DNA of 20,327 nt from UMGS1933 sp051891435 (lineage in GTDB: Bacteria > Bacillota > Clostridia > TANB77 > CAG-508): the NCBI GenBank assembly GCA_051891435.1, contig JBJFFE010000011.1, positions 1 through 20,327 of the forward strand. The letters are read 5' to 3'. Shown in pieces: positions 1 to 7,453 of the stretch. Each line of letters begins with the position of its first letter. Within the stretch, counting starts at the first letter, position 1. Both the position numbers and the translations under genes were made by a program. The notes below the pieces were generated by a model. That model searched no databases. It was given only the letters and a program-made list of their open reading frames with translations, and had not been told where the DNA came from.

Positions 1-98
1 TAGAGGTGCCTAAAAAAGAAAAATCAAACCCCGACGAGATTTGGCGGTCGTCTTTATATATCTTCAATAGAACAATTACTCATATAAATTACAATTTA
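1..98. repeat. Right-hand remnant of a palindromic/TIR repeat element
   Basis: No gene is visible here. Bases 26-57 are an exact 32-nt copy of 1143-1174. Bases 86-98 (AAATTACAATTTA) match the right terminal inverted repeat of the elements at 12181-12609 and 13545-13654. The stretch therefore looks like the right end of another element whose left part lies outside the window. Its end abuts the ribosome site (AGGAGG, 98-103) of the following gene. Confidence 0.55.
26..57 (+). repeat. 32-nt exact direct repeat, copy 1
   Basis: Identical to 1143-1174. It contains a small hairpin, GACGA...TCGTC, and is GC-rich compared with its surroundings. In the second copy this sequence forms the right arm of a palindromic module, so this is probably the right edge of a truncated or off-window copy. 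Confidence 0.8.
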
Positions 99-108
99 GG
101 AGGTTTTT

Positions 109-834
109 ATGAGAAATTTAATGATTTATTTTTTATTATTTTTAATTTACTCTTTTTGTGGTTGGGCTATTGAAGTTATTGGTAAATTAATTGAGAAAAA
201 AAGATTTATTAATAGAGGCTTTTTAATTGGTCCTTATTGTCCTATTTATGGATTTGGGGCTTTAGCCATTACTTTTTTATTAAAAAAATATACTAATGAT
301 GGGATTGCTCTTTTTATAATGGCAATAGTTATATGTGGCGTATTGGAATATATTACAAGTTATTTAATGGAAAAGATTTTTAAGGCTAGATGGTGGGATT
401 ATAGTCAAAAGAAGTTTAATATTAATGGTAGGGTTTGCTTAGATACTCTTATTCCTTTCGGTTTACTTGGACTTTTTATTATGTATGTTTCAAATCCATT
501 TTTTTTGGATATATTAAATAAAATACCTTCTACATTACTTATCATTTTATCTTCTTGCTTGTTTGTGATTTTTATTATTGATAATATTTTATCATTTAAT
601 ATTATATCTACTGTAAGAACTACAACTAAAGGATTATATAAAGAATTGGATAATACTGAAGAAATTACTAAAAAAGTTAAAGAGATTTTACTTTCAAAAT
701 CTATTTTACATAGACGTTTAATTCATGCATATCCAACATTAGAATCTATAAAAGCTAAAATAAAGGAAAACACTAAAAAGATAAAAGAAAATACTGAAAA
801 AATAAAAGATAATATTGAACAGAGATTTAAATAA
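109..834 (+). CDS. CmpB-like putative ABC transporter membrane protein (DUF/PF06541 type)
   Basis: A 241-residue polytopic membrane protein of the family named 'putative ABC-transporter type IV' (PF06541). Seen: hydrophobic segments near residues 5-25, 45-60, 64-88, 112-130 and 140-166. The family motifs are FCGWAIEV (16-23), NRGFLIGPYCPIYGFG (35-50), WWDYS (95-99) and GRVCLDTLIPFGLLG (107-121). The C-terminal ~50 residues are a Lys/Glu-rich amphipathic helix with repeated KENTKKI/KENTEKI units, likely coiled-coil and cytoplasmic. Start ATG at 109 follows AGGAGG with 5-nt spacing. No ATPase partner lies alongside, so a transport role is family lore and not shown here. Substrate unknown. The gene is flanked on both sides by repeat elements, and its stop (832-834) touches the next one. 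Confidence 0.8.
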   Translation: MRNLMIYFLLFLIYSFCGWAIEVIGKLIEKKRFINRGFLIGPYCPIYGFGALAITFLLKKYTNDGIALFIMAIVICGVLEYITSYLMEKIFKARWWDYSQKKFNINGRVCLDTLIPFGLLGLFIMYVSNPFFLDILNKIPSTLLIILSSCLFVIFIIDNILSFNIISTVRTTTKGLYKELDNTEEITKKVKEILLSKSILHRRLIHAYPTLESIKAKIKENTKKIKENTEKIKDNIEQRFK

Positions 835-835
835 T

Positions 836-1013
836 AATTTGTGTTACTTTTTTTAATAATCCGCTCCCCGGGTGCTTATATATTTTAAATCGCTCGCCCG
901 CTCCCACCGGCGCTGTAACAAGGCTTGCGCCTTTAACAGCCCACGGCGGTCCCCACGGAACAACTCGCTTTTAAAATATATAAGCACCCTTCGCGCTACT
1001 CTATATAAATAAA
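836..1013 (+). repeat. GC-rich palindromic module A, copy 1
   Basis: Outer arms GGGTGCTTATATATTTTAAA (870-889) and its exact reverse complement (970-989) enclose a GC-rich core. The core forms an inner hairpin: GCTGT/ACAGC and AAGGC/GCCTT around a TTGC loop (912-940), extendable by ACCG/CGGT. A second copy at 12191-12367 matches 62 of 64 bases over the core (903-966 vs 12257-12320). A third starts at 20259 and is cut by the window edge. No convincing ORF. It lies between two convergent genes. It could be a MITE-like element, a REP-like sequence or a structured RNA; the sequence does not decide which. Confidence 0.75.
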
Positions 1014-1032
1014 CTGTTTGCATAAGAAACAA

Positions 1033-1174
1033 GTAGCCAAACGCAGGGGTTTAATATATTTTTTTTGAAAGAAAACGGTCGTCCAGCACGGCTGCCGGAT
1101 TACCCTATAAACCTGACGACTTTTCTTGATCAAAAAATATATAAACCCCGACGAGATTTGGCGGTCGTCTTTAT
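1033..1174 (+). repeat. Palindromic module B
   Basis: Outer arms GGGGTTTAATATATTTTTTT (from 1046) and CAAAAAATATATAAACCCC (1131-1149) are inverted copies. Inside, GAAAACGGTCGTCCAG (1071-1086) pairs with CTGACGACTTTTC (1113-1125). The right edge (1143-1174) is the 32-nt repeat also found at 26-57. Bases 1033-1060 recur inverted at 12385-12412 with 2 mismatches in 28. The region after it (1179-1196) resembles a decayed right terminal repeat and overlaps the stop of the next gene. On the minus strand the module follows the thioesterase gene and could also help end its transcript. Confidence 0.65.
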
Positions 1175-1194
1175 CTAAACAAAATTATTATTTT

Positions 1195-1917
1195 TTAGCT
1201 CAATTTCACTATCGCATGTAATGTTTTTAAATCTTCGCTTTTTATAACTACTATATGCTCATTATTTTCACATTTATATAAACATTTTATCTTATCTTTG
1301 TATTTTATTTCTTTTTTATACATTATTTCAATGTTATTGAAATTATTGTTTTGGTATACTTCTTCTGGTAAGCTTTCTATTGCGTAGTCTAAGTAATATA
1401 AATTGTTTAAGTGATTGTTTGTGTCTATTTTTGTCCTTCCTATTGTTTCTTCATATGCTAATTCTAATCCTTCTGGTTCTTTTAATTTGTCTACTATTTC
1501 TTCTTCAAAAACACATTTGCCATTTGCTTTATACTTTTCTTTTAATTCTTCTGATATTCTTACAATTTTTTCAGTTTCAGAATTTACCAGTACCCATTTT
1601 GAAGTTGCTATAGCAACCAATTTTTCTCCATTGTGTATTTCAAAATCACGCCATGAAAAGCATTTATCCATTATCCTTGGCCATGTTTTTATTGTTAGTT
1701 TTTCATCACACTTTGGTCTAAAAAATACTCTTACCTTCCAATTTAGTAATAGCCAAGCTGTATGTGTTTCTTCTTTATTTTTTAGCCCATCGCCTAAACT
1801 ATCTGCTTGATTTCCTGCTATGTCTTGCATAAAATTTATTATAGCCTTGTTAGTAAGTTTATTGTTTTTATCTACATCTAAATATTTAATTGTTTCCTCT
1901 TTAATGTAAACTCCCAT
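1195..1917 (-). CDS. Acyl-ACP thioesterase (FatA/FatB-type)
   Basis: Hydrolyses acyl-acyl carrier protein to free fatty acid and ACP in the cytoplasm. The 240-residue product has the double hot-dog layout of the bacterial FatA/B family (PF01643). The N-terminal hot-dog contains WLLLNWKVRVFFRP, TWPRIMDKCFSWRDFEI and ATSKWVLVN. The second begins with the catalytic-region motif RTKIDTNNHLNNLYYLDYAIESLP, which supplies the conserved Asn and His. The reading frame is open further, to a GTG (1924-1926) and an ATG (1921-1923). The sequence AGGTGA lies 5 nt before the ATG at 1915-1917, which makes that the best start. It follows deoC after about 14 nt, so the two are probably cotranscribed. In such anaerobes these enzymes are thought to trim or recycle fatty acids; that is inference. 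Confidence 0.86.
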   Translation of the reverse strand: MGVYIKEETIKYLDVDKNNKLTNKAIINFMQDIAGNQADSLGDGLKNKEETHTAWLLLNWKVRVFFRPKCDEKLTIKTWPRIMDKCFSWRDFEIHNGEKLVAIATSKWVLVNSETEKIVRISEELKEKYKANGKCVFEEEIVDKLKEPEGLELAYEETIGRTKIDTNNHLNNLYYLDYAIESLPEEVYQNNNFNNIEIMYKKEIKYKDKIKCLYKCENNEHIVVIKSEDLKTLHAIVKLS

Positions 1918-1931
1918 TTTCATCACCTTTT

Positions 1932-2567
1932 TTAATCCTTTAATCCACTAGTTCCAATTCTTTCTGCTCCTGCTTTTATCATCTTTTCTGCGTCTTCAAA
2001 TGTTCTTATACCTCCTGATGCTTTTATCTTTTTATTTGCAGATAAGTGTTTTTTAAACAACTCTATATCCACAATTTGGGCGCCTTCTGTGGAAAAGCCA
2101 GTTGAAGTTTTTATAAAATCTGCATTTGATTGTGAAATTATTTCACACATTTTTATTTTTTCTTCTTCTGTAAGAAGACATGTTTCTACAATTACTTTTA
2201 GTACTTTTCCTCTACATTTATCTTTAACTTGATTTATTTCATCCAAAATATATTGATATTTTTTCTCTTTAAGAGCATTTATATTTATTACCATATCAAT
2301 TTCATCTGCCCAATCTTGTATAGCTTTTTTGGTTTCATATACTTTTACTTTTGTTATAGAGTAACCATTTGGGAATCCTATTACTGTACATATTTTCATT
2401 TTTTCTCCAACATATTTTTTTGCCTGTTTTACATAGTATGCTGGTATACAAACAGATGCTGTTTTTAATTTAATTGCCTCATCACATAATTTTTTTATAT
2501 CCTCCCATGTTGCTGTTTGTGAAAGTAGAGTATAATCTACCTTTTTTAAAATTTCTTCTTTATTCAT
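1932..2567 (-). CDS. deoC: Deoxyribose-phosphate aldolase
   Basis: Class I aldolase splitting 2-deoxyribose-5-phosphate into acetaldehyde and glyceraldehyde-3-phosphate, the last step of deoxynucleoside catabolism. The 211 residues match the usual TIM-barrel length. Schiff-base Lys153 lies in DFIKTSTGFS, the proton-relay Lys182 in KASGGIRT, and Asp91 in EIDMVININ. The C-terminal ERIGTSG is the phosphate-binding loop. Start ATG is preceded by AGGAGG with 5-nt spacing. No other deo genes (deoA, deoB, pdp) are in view. Its immediate partner is the thioesterase gene downstream, with no obvious functional link. Confidence 0.95.
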   Translation of the reverse strand: MNKEEILKKVDYTLLSQTATWEDIKKLCDEAIKLKTASVCIPAYYVKQAKKYVGEKMKICTVIGFPNGYSITKVKVYETKKAIQDWADEIDMVININALKEKKYQYILDEINQVKDKCRGKVLKVIVETCLLTEEEKIKMCEIISQSNADFIKTSTGFSTEGAQIVDIELFKKHLSANKKIKASGGIRTFEDAEKMIKAGAERIGTSGLKD

Positions 2568-2582
2568 GCTACCCTCCTAATT

Positions 2583-2636
2583 TTATTGGGTCTAGTCTTC
2601 GATGAGAAGATGGCTAATATCCGCCCCTACACTACT
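2583..2636. other. Short intergenic hairpin-bearing stretch
   Basis: The gap between the cation transporter and deoC holds a small hairpin, TCTTC-GATGA-GAAGA (2596-2610). It also contains GTGTAGGGG (minus strand), shared with the hairpin of the 110-bp element at 13581-13614. No T-tract follows, so it is not a clear terminator. It may be a decayed member of a dispersed repeat. Confidence 0.25.
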
Positions 2637-2642
2637 TATATT

Positions 2643-3800
2643 CTAACAATAAGGTCTGTCTATTTCAATAACATAATAATATGTTTCTTCCTCAGTTCTT
2701 ATATTTTTTTCTAAATAAATTTCTATTTCTTCAGCTGTGTAATTTTTTTCATATGGTACAACACAATCAAACAAAATATTAGTATGAGTTGTTCCTTCTA
2801 CTATCCTAAAATCATGAATTTTTAAAGATTTATCTAATTCTTGTATTGTATTTTCTACCAATTGTTTTAATTTATCTACCCTCTCGTTTCCAAGAACAAC
2901 TGGATCCATATGTATTGTTAAGTCTATTCCTAAGTCTTTTTTAAAATCATTTTCTATATTATCCATTAAATCATGGGCTTCTATCATATTCATGCTTGAA
3001 TCTATTTCAACATGCACTGTTACAAAGTCGTTATGCACCCCATAATTATGAATTACTAAGTCATGAATTCCTTGTACATAGTTATAAGATAAAAGTTTTT
3101 TAGTTATTTCTTCCACTCTTTCTCTAGTTGGTATAATACCTATTATTGGCTCTAGTACTTCTCTTATCATTCCTATAGAACTATATATTACAAAAACCGA
3201 TACAGCTAACCCTAAAAATCCATCAATATTTATATTAAATATCTTCATAATTATCATAGATATCAATATTGCTGTTGTGGAAATAATATCATTTCTTGTA
3301 TCTATTGCATTAGTTTTTAAAGTATTAGAATCTATTGCTTTTGAAAAGTCTAAATACACTAACATTTGCAATCCTTTTCCTATAATGGCAATTATAAGTA
3401 TAACATATGTTACTGTATTTATAACTAATTCTTCGGGATATATAATTTTTACAATTGATTCTTTTGCGAAAACTAGACCCATTATAAGCATTAGTATAGC
3501 TATTACAAAACCTGAAACATATTCATATCTTGCATATCCATATGGATGCTCATGTGTTGGCTTTTTACTTGCTAATTTAAACCCTATAATTGTAAGTGCT
3601 GAAGATGCCATGTCTGATAAGTTATTTACCGCATCTGCCATAATACTTACACTGTTAGATATAAAACCAATTATTAGTTTTATAATACCTAATATTAAGT
3701 TTGAAATCATTCCAAATATTCCTGCTACTTTGCCATATTTGTTTCTAACTTCTGGTTTTTCTGTTTCTTTATAGTTTTTTATAAATATTTGTTTTAACAC
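2643..3800 (-). CDS. Cation diffusion facilitator transporter, probable Mn(II)-type
   Basis: Proton-coupled divalent metal exporter of the CDF family, 385 residues. About six membrane helices span residues ~25-215, followed by a cytoplasmic ferredoxin-like dimerisation domain (~225-310). A further C-terminal extension runs to the end. The transport-site positions read Asn59/Asp63 in helix 2 (AVNNLSD) and Asp167/Asp171 in helix 5 (DTRND). This NDDD set is the pattern of MntE-like manganese exporters, whereas zinc-type CDFs use HDHD or DDHD. HPYGYARYEYVSG (85-97) is the family loop between helices 2 and 3. Start is GTG at 3798-3800, with AAGGAG 7 nt upstream; no better ATG exists. Metal specificity is inferred from the residues only. 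A hairpin with a T-tract separates it from rubrerythrin upstream. Confidence 0.88.
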   Translation of the reverse strand: MLKQIFIKNYKETEKPEVRNKYGKVAGIFGMISNLILGIIKLIIGFISNSVSIMADAVNNLSDMASSALTIIGFKLASKKPTHEHPYGYARYEYVSGFVIAILMLIMGLVFAKESIVKIIYPEELVINTVTYVILIIAIIGKGLQMLVYLDFSKAIDSNTLKTNAIDTRNDIISTTAILISMIIMKIFNINIDGFLGLAVSVFVIYSSIGMIREVLEPIIGIIPTRERVEEITKKLLSYNYVQGIHDLVIHNYGVHNDFVTVHVEIDSSMNMIEAHDLMDNIENDFKKDLGIDLTIHMDPVVLGNERVDKLKQLVENTIQELDKSLKIHDFRIVEGTTHTNILFDCVVPYEKNYTAEEIEIYLEKNIRTEEETYYYVIEIDRPYC

Positions 3801-3815
3801 GTTGTTTCTCCTTCA

Positions 3816-3846
3816 TTTTTAAAAATGGTCGGGCATATACCCGACC
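3816..3846 (-). terminator. Rho-independent terminator of rubrerythrin
   Basis: Perfect 7-bp stem GGTCGGG (3827-3833) / CCCGACC (3840-3846) with loop CATATA. On the minus strand it is followed by ATTTTT. It lies 12 nt after the rubrerythrin stop and just ahead of the ribosome site of the CDF gene, so partial read-through is possible. Confidence 0.75.
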
Positions 3847-3858
3847 CTAATTTTTATT

Positions 3859-4398
3859 TTAATAATTTTCTGCTTTTATTTCGAAGTATGCTCTTGAGTG
3901 TTCACATACTGGGCAAATTTCTGGCGCTTTTGTTCCTACTACTATGTGTCCACAGTTTCTACATTTCCAGATTTTAACTTCTCCAGCTTCAAATACTGTT
4001 CCGTTTTCTACACTTGCTAATAGTTTTCTATATCTTTCTTCATGTTCTTTTTCTATTTTCCCTACTGACTCAAATAAATATGCTATTTTATCAAATCCTT
4101 CTTCTTTGGCTTCTTTAGCCATTCTAGCATACATATCTGTCCATTCGTAGTTTTCTCCTGCTGCTGCATCTGCTAGGTTATCTAATGTTGTTGGAATTGC
4201 TCCATCATGTAATAATTTAAACCATATTTTTGCATGTTCTTTTTCGTTATCTGCTGTTTCTTGGAATATTGCTGCTATTTGCTCATATCCATCTTTTTTT
4301 GCCTTACTTGCATAGTATGTATATTTATTTCTTGCTTGAGATTCTCCTGCAAATGCCTCCATTAAATTTTTCTCTGTTTTAGATCCTTTTAACTCCAT
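3859..4398 (-). CDS. rbr: Rubrerythrin
   Basis: Non-haem di-iron peroxidase that reduces hydrogen peroxide in anaerobes, cytoplasmic. The 179 residues give an N-terminal ferritin-like four-helix domain (~1-135) and a C-terminal rubredoxin domain (~140-179). Di-iron ligands are visible as AGESQAR (Glu19), ADNEKEHA (Glu52, His55), GENYEW (Glu82) and the KIEKEHEE helix (Glu116-His119 region). The rubredoxin iron site is Cys146, Cys149, Cys162 and Cys165 (CRNC...CPVC). Start ATG has GGAGG upstream with ~7-nt spacing. Its own promoter is seen at 4432-4459. This is the classical domain order, not the reverse type. It points to an oxygen-sensitive organism, in keeping with the Fe-S enzymes nearby. 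Confidence 0.96.
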   Translation of the reverse strand: MELKGSKTEKNLMEAFAGESQARNKYTYYASKAKKDGYEQIAAIFQETADNEKEHAKIWFKLLHDGAIPTTLDNLADAAAGENYEWTDMYARMAKEAKEEGFDKIAYLFESVGKIEKEHEERYRKLLASVENGTVFEAGEVKIWKCRNCGHIVVGTKAPEICPVCEHSRAYFEIKAENY

Positions 4399-4431
4399 AG
4401 TTATACCTCCATTAATAAAAATTTCGTTATT

Positions 4432-4459
4432 ATTTTATCACAAAAAAAATAAAAAGCAA
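4432..4459 (-). promoter_or_regulatory. Promoter of rubrerythrin
   Basis: On the minus strand TTGCTT (4454-4459) and TAAAAT (4432-4437) are 16 nt apart. The TG of an extended -10 element directly precedes the -10 box (TGATAAAAT). No PerR-type palindrome was recognised around it. Confidence 0.5.
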
Positions 4460-4552
4460 GTTTTTAAAATAAATTAATGTGGATTTTTTTATTTACGAAA
4501 TTCAATTTTTTTGTGAATATTTTCATATTTTCTATGTTTTTTTCATTTTTTA

Positions 4553-4561
4553 TGTTATAAT
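4553..4561 (+). promoter_or_regulatory. Extended -10 promoter of purA
   Basis: TGTTATAAT gives a perfect TATAAT with the extended TGn element, 32 nt before the start codon. No good -35 was found at 16-18 nt spacing, consistent with an extended -10 promoter. The upstream region is almost pure A+T. No purine riboswitch or PurR box was recognised. Confidence 0.5.
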
Positions 4562-4593
4562 GCTTGTGTATTTTTTAAGAAAGAAGTGATTTT

Positions 4594-5871
4594 ATGTCTA
4601 ATTCTAAAGTTGATGTTGTTTTAGGAGCTTTTTATGGAGATGAAGGGAAAGGTAAAATTATTGATTACCTTTCTGGTTCGGCAGATGTTTCTGTTCGTTG
4701 TACTGGTGGAAATAACGCTGGACATACTGTTAATGTTGATGGTGTAAAATACGCCTTTCATTTAATTCCATCTGGAATCCTAAATAAAGGAACTATTGCT
4801 GTTATTGGTAATGGTGTTGTTATTGACCCTAAAGTTCTTATTGAAGAAATTGAAATGCTAAAAAGCTTAGGTCATTCTGCAGATAATCTATATATTAGTG
4901 ATTTGGCTCATGTTATTATGCCTTATCATATAGAAATGGATAAGCTATTAGAGTTAAACCGTGGAGAAAACAAAATAGGCACAACTGCTCGTGGTATTGG
5001 TCCTGCTTATTGTGATAAATACGAAAGATCGGGTATTAGGATAAGAGACCTAATTAGTCCAGATTTTAAAGAAATTGCAACAAGAAATATAAATGCTAAA
5101 AATCATTTATTTGAGTCTTACAATTATCCTACTATAGATTTAGAAAAAACTATTTCTGATTACGAAGAATATGCAAAATATTTGAAACCTTATGTTAAAG
5201 ATACTGTTTTATTCTTACACAAATCTATTAGTGAAGGTAAGAAGGTTCTTTGCGAAGGCGCACAAGCGACTTTATTAGATATTGATTTTGGAAGTTACCC
5301 ATATGTTACATCTTCTAACCCAACTATTGGAGGTATTTGTACTGGTTCTGGAATTTCTGCCAGAGATATTGGAGAAGTTTATGGTGTTATAAAAGCTTAT
5401 TCTTCTAGAGTTGGTGCTGGTCCATATATTACTGAACAAGTAAATGAAATTGGTGATACTATAAGAGAATTAGGTCATGAATATGGAACAACAACAAAGC
5501 GTCCAAGGAGATGTGGTTGGCTTGACCTTGTTGCTTTAAAATATGCAGCAATGGTAAATGGTATGACCGGTCTTGCAGTTAACCATTTAGATACAGTTGG
5601 TAAATTAGATAAAATTAAACTTTGTGTTGCTTATAATCATAAAGGAGATATAAATATGGATTTTTCTACAGATATTCACTATTTAGCAGATTGTGAGCCT
5701 GTATATGAAGAATTTGATGGGAATTTTGGAGATATCTCAAATATAAAAACTAAAGAAGATTTACCAGAAAATGCAAGAAAATACATTGATAGAATTGAAA
5801 CTCTAGTTGGCGTTCCTGTTAAATTTATTGGAACAGGTGCTGGAAGAGAAAATATGATTGTTGTAAAATAA
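4594..5871 (+). CDS. purA: Adenylosuccinate synthetase
   Basis: Joins IMP and aspartate with GTP to give adenylosuccinate, the first committed step to AMP. The 425 residues match the family length. The P-loop is GDEGKGK (15-21), with catalytic Asp16, and catalytic His44 lies in NNAGHT. Other conserved blocks are GTTARGIGPAY, EGAQATLLDIDFGSYPYVTSSNP and the C-terminal GTGAGRENMI. Two positions differ from common bacterial versions: GAFYGDEGKGK in place of GxQWGDEGKGK, and TTTKRPRRCGW in place of TTGRPRRCGW. Retention of the catalytic Asp argues for ordinary PurA and not phage PurZ. The ribosome site is weak (GAAAGAAGTGA). It lies upstream of purB, which uses its product. Confidence 0.95.
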   Translation: MSNSKVDVVLGAFYGDEGKGKIIDYLSGSADVSVRCTGGNNAGHTVNVDGVKYAFHLIPSGILNKGTIAVIGNGVVIDPKVLIEEIEMLKSLGHSADNLYISDLAHVIMPYHIEMDKLLELNRGENKIGTTARGIGPAYCDKYERSGIRIRDLISPDFKEIATRNINAKNHLFESYNYPTIDLEKTISDYEEYAKYLKPYVKDTVLFLHKSISEGKKVLCEGAQATLLDIDFGSYPYVTSSNPTIGGICTGSGISARDIGEVYGVIKAYSSRVGAGPYITEQVNEIGDTIRELGHEYGTTTKRPRRCGWLDLVALKYAAMVNGMTGLAVNHLDTVGKLDKIKLCVAYNHKGDINMDFSTDIHYLADCEPVYEEFDGNFGDISNIKTKEDLPENARKYIDRIETLVGVPVKFIGTGAGRENMIVVK

Positions 5872-6051
5872 TTACTGCTTTATCACTAAGCATAAATATA
5901 TAATATTTTCAATTTGCGAAGCTCTAAGCAGACTGACTGTGTGAAGAAATTCAAAACATATACGTCTGAACACTGATACATATATGTATTTATGCAAGTA
6001 TGGTCGCTTCTCATTTCAAATATTATATATTTATGCTTAGTGATGAGTAAT
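5871..6051 (+). repeat. Long imperfect palindrome between purA and purB
   Basis: Perfect 27-nt arms (5882-5908 and 6018-6044, left arm beginning ATCACTAAGCATAAATATAT) are inverted copies. Weaker pairing continues outward (ATTACT...AGTAAT) and inward (GAAGC...GCTTC). The interior contains the 14-nt palindrome ATACATATATGTAT. No ORF. There is no T-tract after the closing arm, so it is not a simple terminator. The size and terminal inversion suggest a MITE; a folded RNA in the purA-purB transcript is the alternative. It shares no obvious sequence with modules A-C. Confidence 0.7.
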
Positions 6052-6071
6052 AACTAAAATATGGAGGTTTT

Positions 6072-7418
6072 ATGGAAGAATTATTATGTATTTCTCCTAT
6101 TGATGGGAGATACCACAAAACTACAGAAAAATTAAATGAGTATTTTTCCGAATACGCTCTAATTAAATATAGAGTAATTGTAGAAATTAAATGGCTTTTG
6201 AAATTGAATGAAATTATTAATATCAATTTTTCTAAAGAACAGATAGGCTCTTTAAATAGTATTATTGATAATTTTAATATTGAAGATGCAAGAAAAGTTA
6301 AAGAAATAGAATCTACTACAAAACACGATGTTAAAGCTGTTGAATATTATTTAAGAGATAAATTTGATAGTATAAATTTATCAAAATATGAAAATTATAT
6401 TCACTTTGGATGTACTTCTGAAGATATTAATAATTTAGCTTATGGATTAATGATTAAACATGGTTTATATGACGTATTTGTTCCAACTGCTGAAGATTTA
6501 ATTAATGCTGTATCTGAAAAAGCAAGAGAATATAGAGCTATTCCAATGCTTGCACATACTCATGGTCAACCTGCCACACCAACAACAGTTGGTAAAGAAT
6601 TAGCTGTTTTTGTTTATAGATGGCAAAGTATTTTAAATTTACTTAAAACTATAAAATTAAGAGGCAAATTTAGTGGGGCTGTCGGTAACTTTAATGCTCA
6701 TGTCGTTGCATATCCTAATTTAGATTGGATAAAAATTGGAACAGAATTTGTAGAGAATTTAGGCTTAGAGTTTAACCCACTTACTACTCAAATTGAATCT
6801 CACGATATAATTTGTGTGATTTTCAATTATATAAAATCTTTCAATAACATAACAATGGATTTTAACTCAGATATGTGGATTTATATTAGTAATAATTATT
6901 TTAAACAAGCTGTTGTAAAAACAGAAGTTGGGTCTTCTGTAATGCCACATAAGGTAAACCCTATTAATCATGAAAATTCTATGGCAAATATTCGTATAGC
7001 AAATTCTATATTTACTGCTCTTACTGAGAATTTACCAGTCTCAAGAATGCAAAGAGATTTAAGCGACTCTTCTGCCTTAAGAAATATTGGAGTTGCCTTT
7101 GCACATACTTTGGTTTCTTTGAAGCAAAGTATTATAGGTTTTAATAAATTAAGTCCAAATGAAAAAGTTTTAGCTGAAGCATTAGATAACAATGTAGCTG
7201 TTGTTTCTGAAGCTATACAAACTGTACTTAGAAAAAATGGATTCACAAATGCCTATGAATTATTAAAAGAATTAACTAGAGGAAAAGAAATTACGTGTGA
7301 AGATATTCAAAACTTTGTAAAAGGTTTAGATCTTCCAAATGAAGATAAAGAAAATCTGCTAAATTTAACACCTTCTAATTATTTAGGTTTAGCAGATAGA
7401 TTGGTGGATTTTATTTAA
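6072..7418 (+). CDS. purB: Adenylosuccinate lyase (E. coli-type)
   Basis: Cleaves adenylosuccinate to AMP plus fumarate, and SAICAR to AICAR plus fumarate. The 448 residues belong to the fumarase/aspartase superfamily. The N-terminal CISPIDGRY...FSEYALIKYRV block resembles the longer E. coli-type PurB (~456 aa) more than the ~430-aa Bacillus type. Catalytic His164 lies in HTHGQPATPTT. The flexible signature loop GSSVMPHKVNPINHENS (288-303) carries the catalytic Ser, and GCTSEDINN is at 113-121. Start ATG has GGAGG upstream. It is probably cotranscribed with purA through the intervening palindrome. The fumarate it makes is the substrate of the fumarase encoded further along. Confidence 0.95.
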   Translation: MEELLCISPIDGRYHKTTEKLNEYFSEYALIKYRVIVEIKWLLKLNEIININFSKEQIGSLNSIIDNFNIEDARKVKEIESTTKHDVKAVEYYLRDKFDSINLSKYENYIHFGCTSEDINNLAYGLMIKHGLYDVFVPTAEDLINAVSEKAREYRAIPMLAHTHGQPATPTTVGKELAVFVYRWQSILNLLKTIKLRGKFSGAVGNFNAHVVAYPNLDWIKIGTEFVENLGLEFNPLTTQIESHDIICVIFNYIKSFNNITMDFNSDMWIYISNNYFKQAVVKTEVGSSVMPHKVNPINHENSMANIRIANSIFTALTENLPVSRMQRDLSDSSALRNIGVAFAHTLVSLKQSIIGFNKLSPNEKVLAEALDNNVAVVSEAIQTVLRKNGFTNAYELLKELTRGKEITCEDIQNFVKGLDLPNEDKENLLNLTPSNYLGLADRLVDFI

Positions 7419-7424
7419 GACAAT

Positions 7425-7452
7425 AAAAGGAAGGTTTAAACCTTCCTTTTTT
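7425..7452 (+). terminator. Bidirectional rho-independent terminator
   Basis: AAAAGGAAGG-TTTAAA-CCTTCCTTTTTT: a perfect palindrome with a T-run on each strand, between the convergent purB and cohesin genes. It directly follows purB and abuts the stop of the cohesin gene, so it should serve both. Confidence 0.88.
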
Positions 7453-7453
7453 A

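Noticed and set aside
836..1175. tRNA or known riboswitch in the GC-rich repeat region
   Set aside because: No T-loop or acceptor pattern, no recognisable aptamer core, and the sequence is a multi-copy palindrome placed after stop codons and not in a leader.
4594..5871. PurZ-like (2-aminoadenine pathway) synthetase, because of unusual residues near the P-loop
   Set aside because: The catalytic Asp in GDEGKGK and His44 are present and the gene pairs with purB; no phage genes are nearby.
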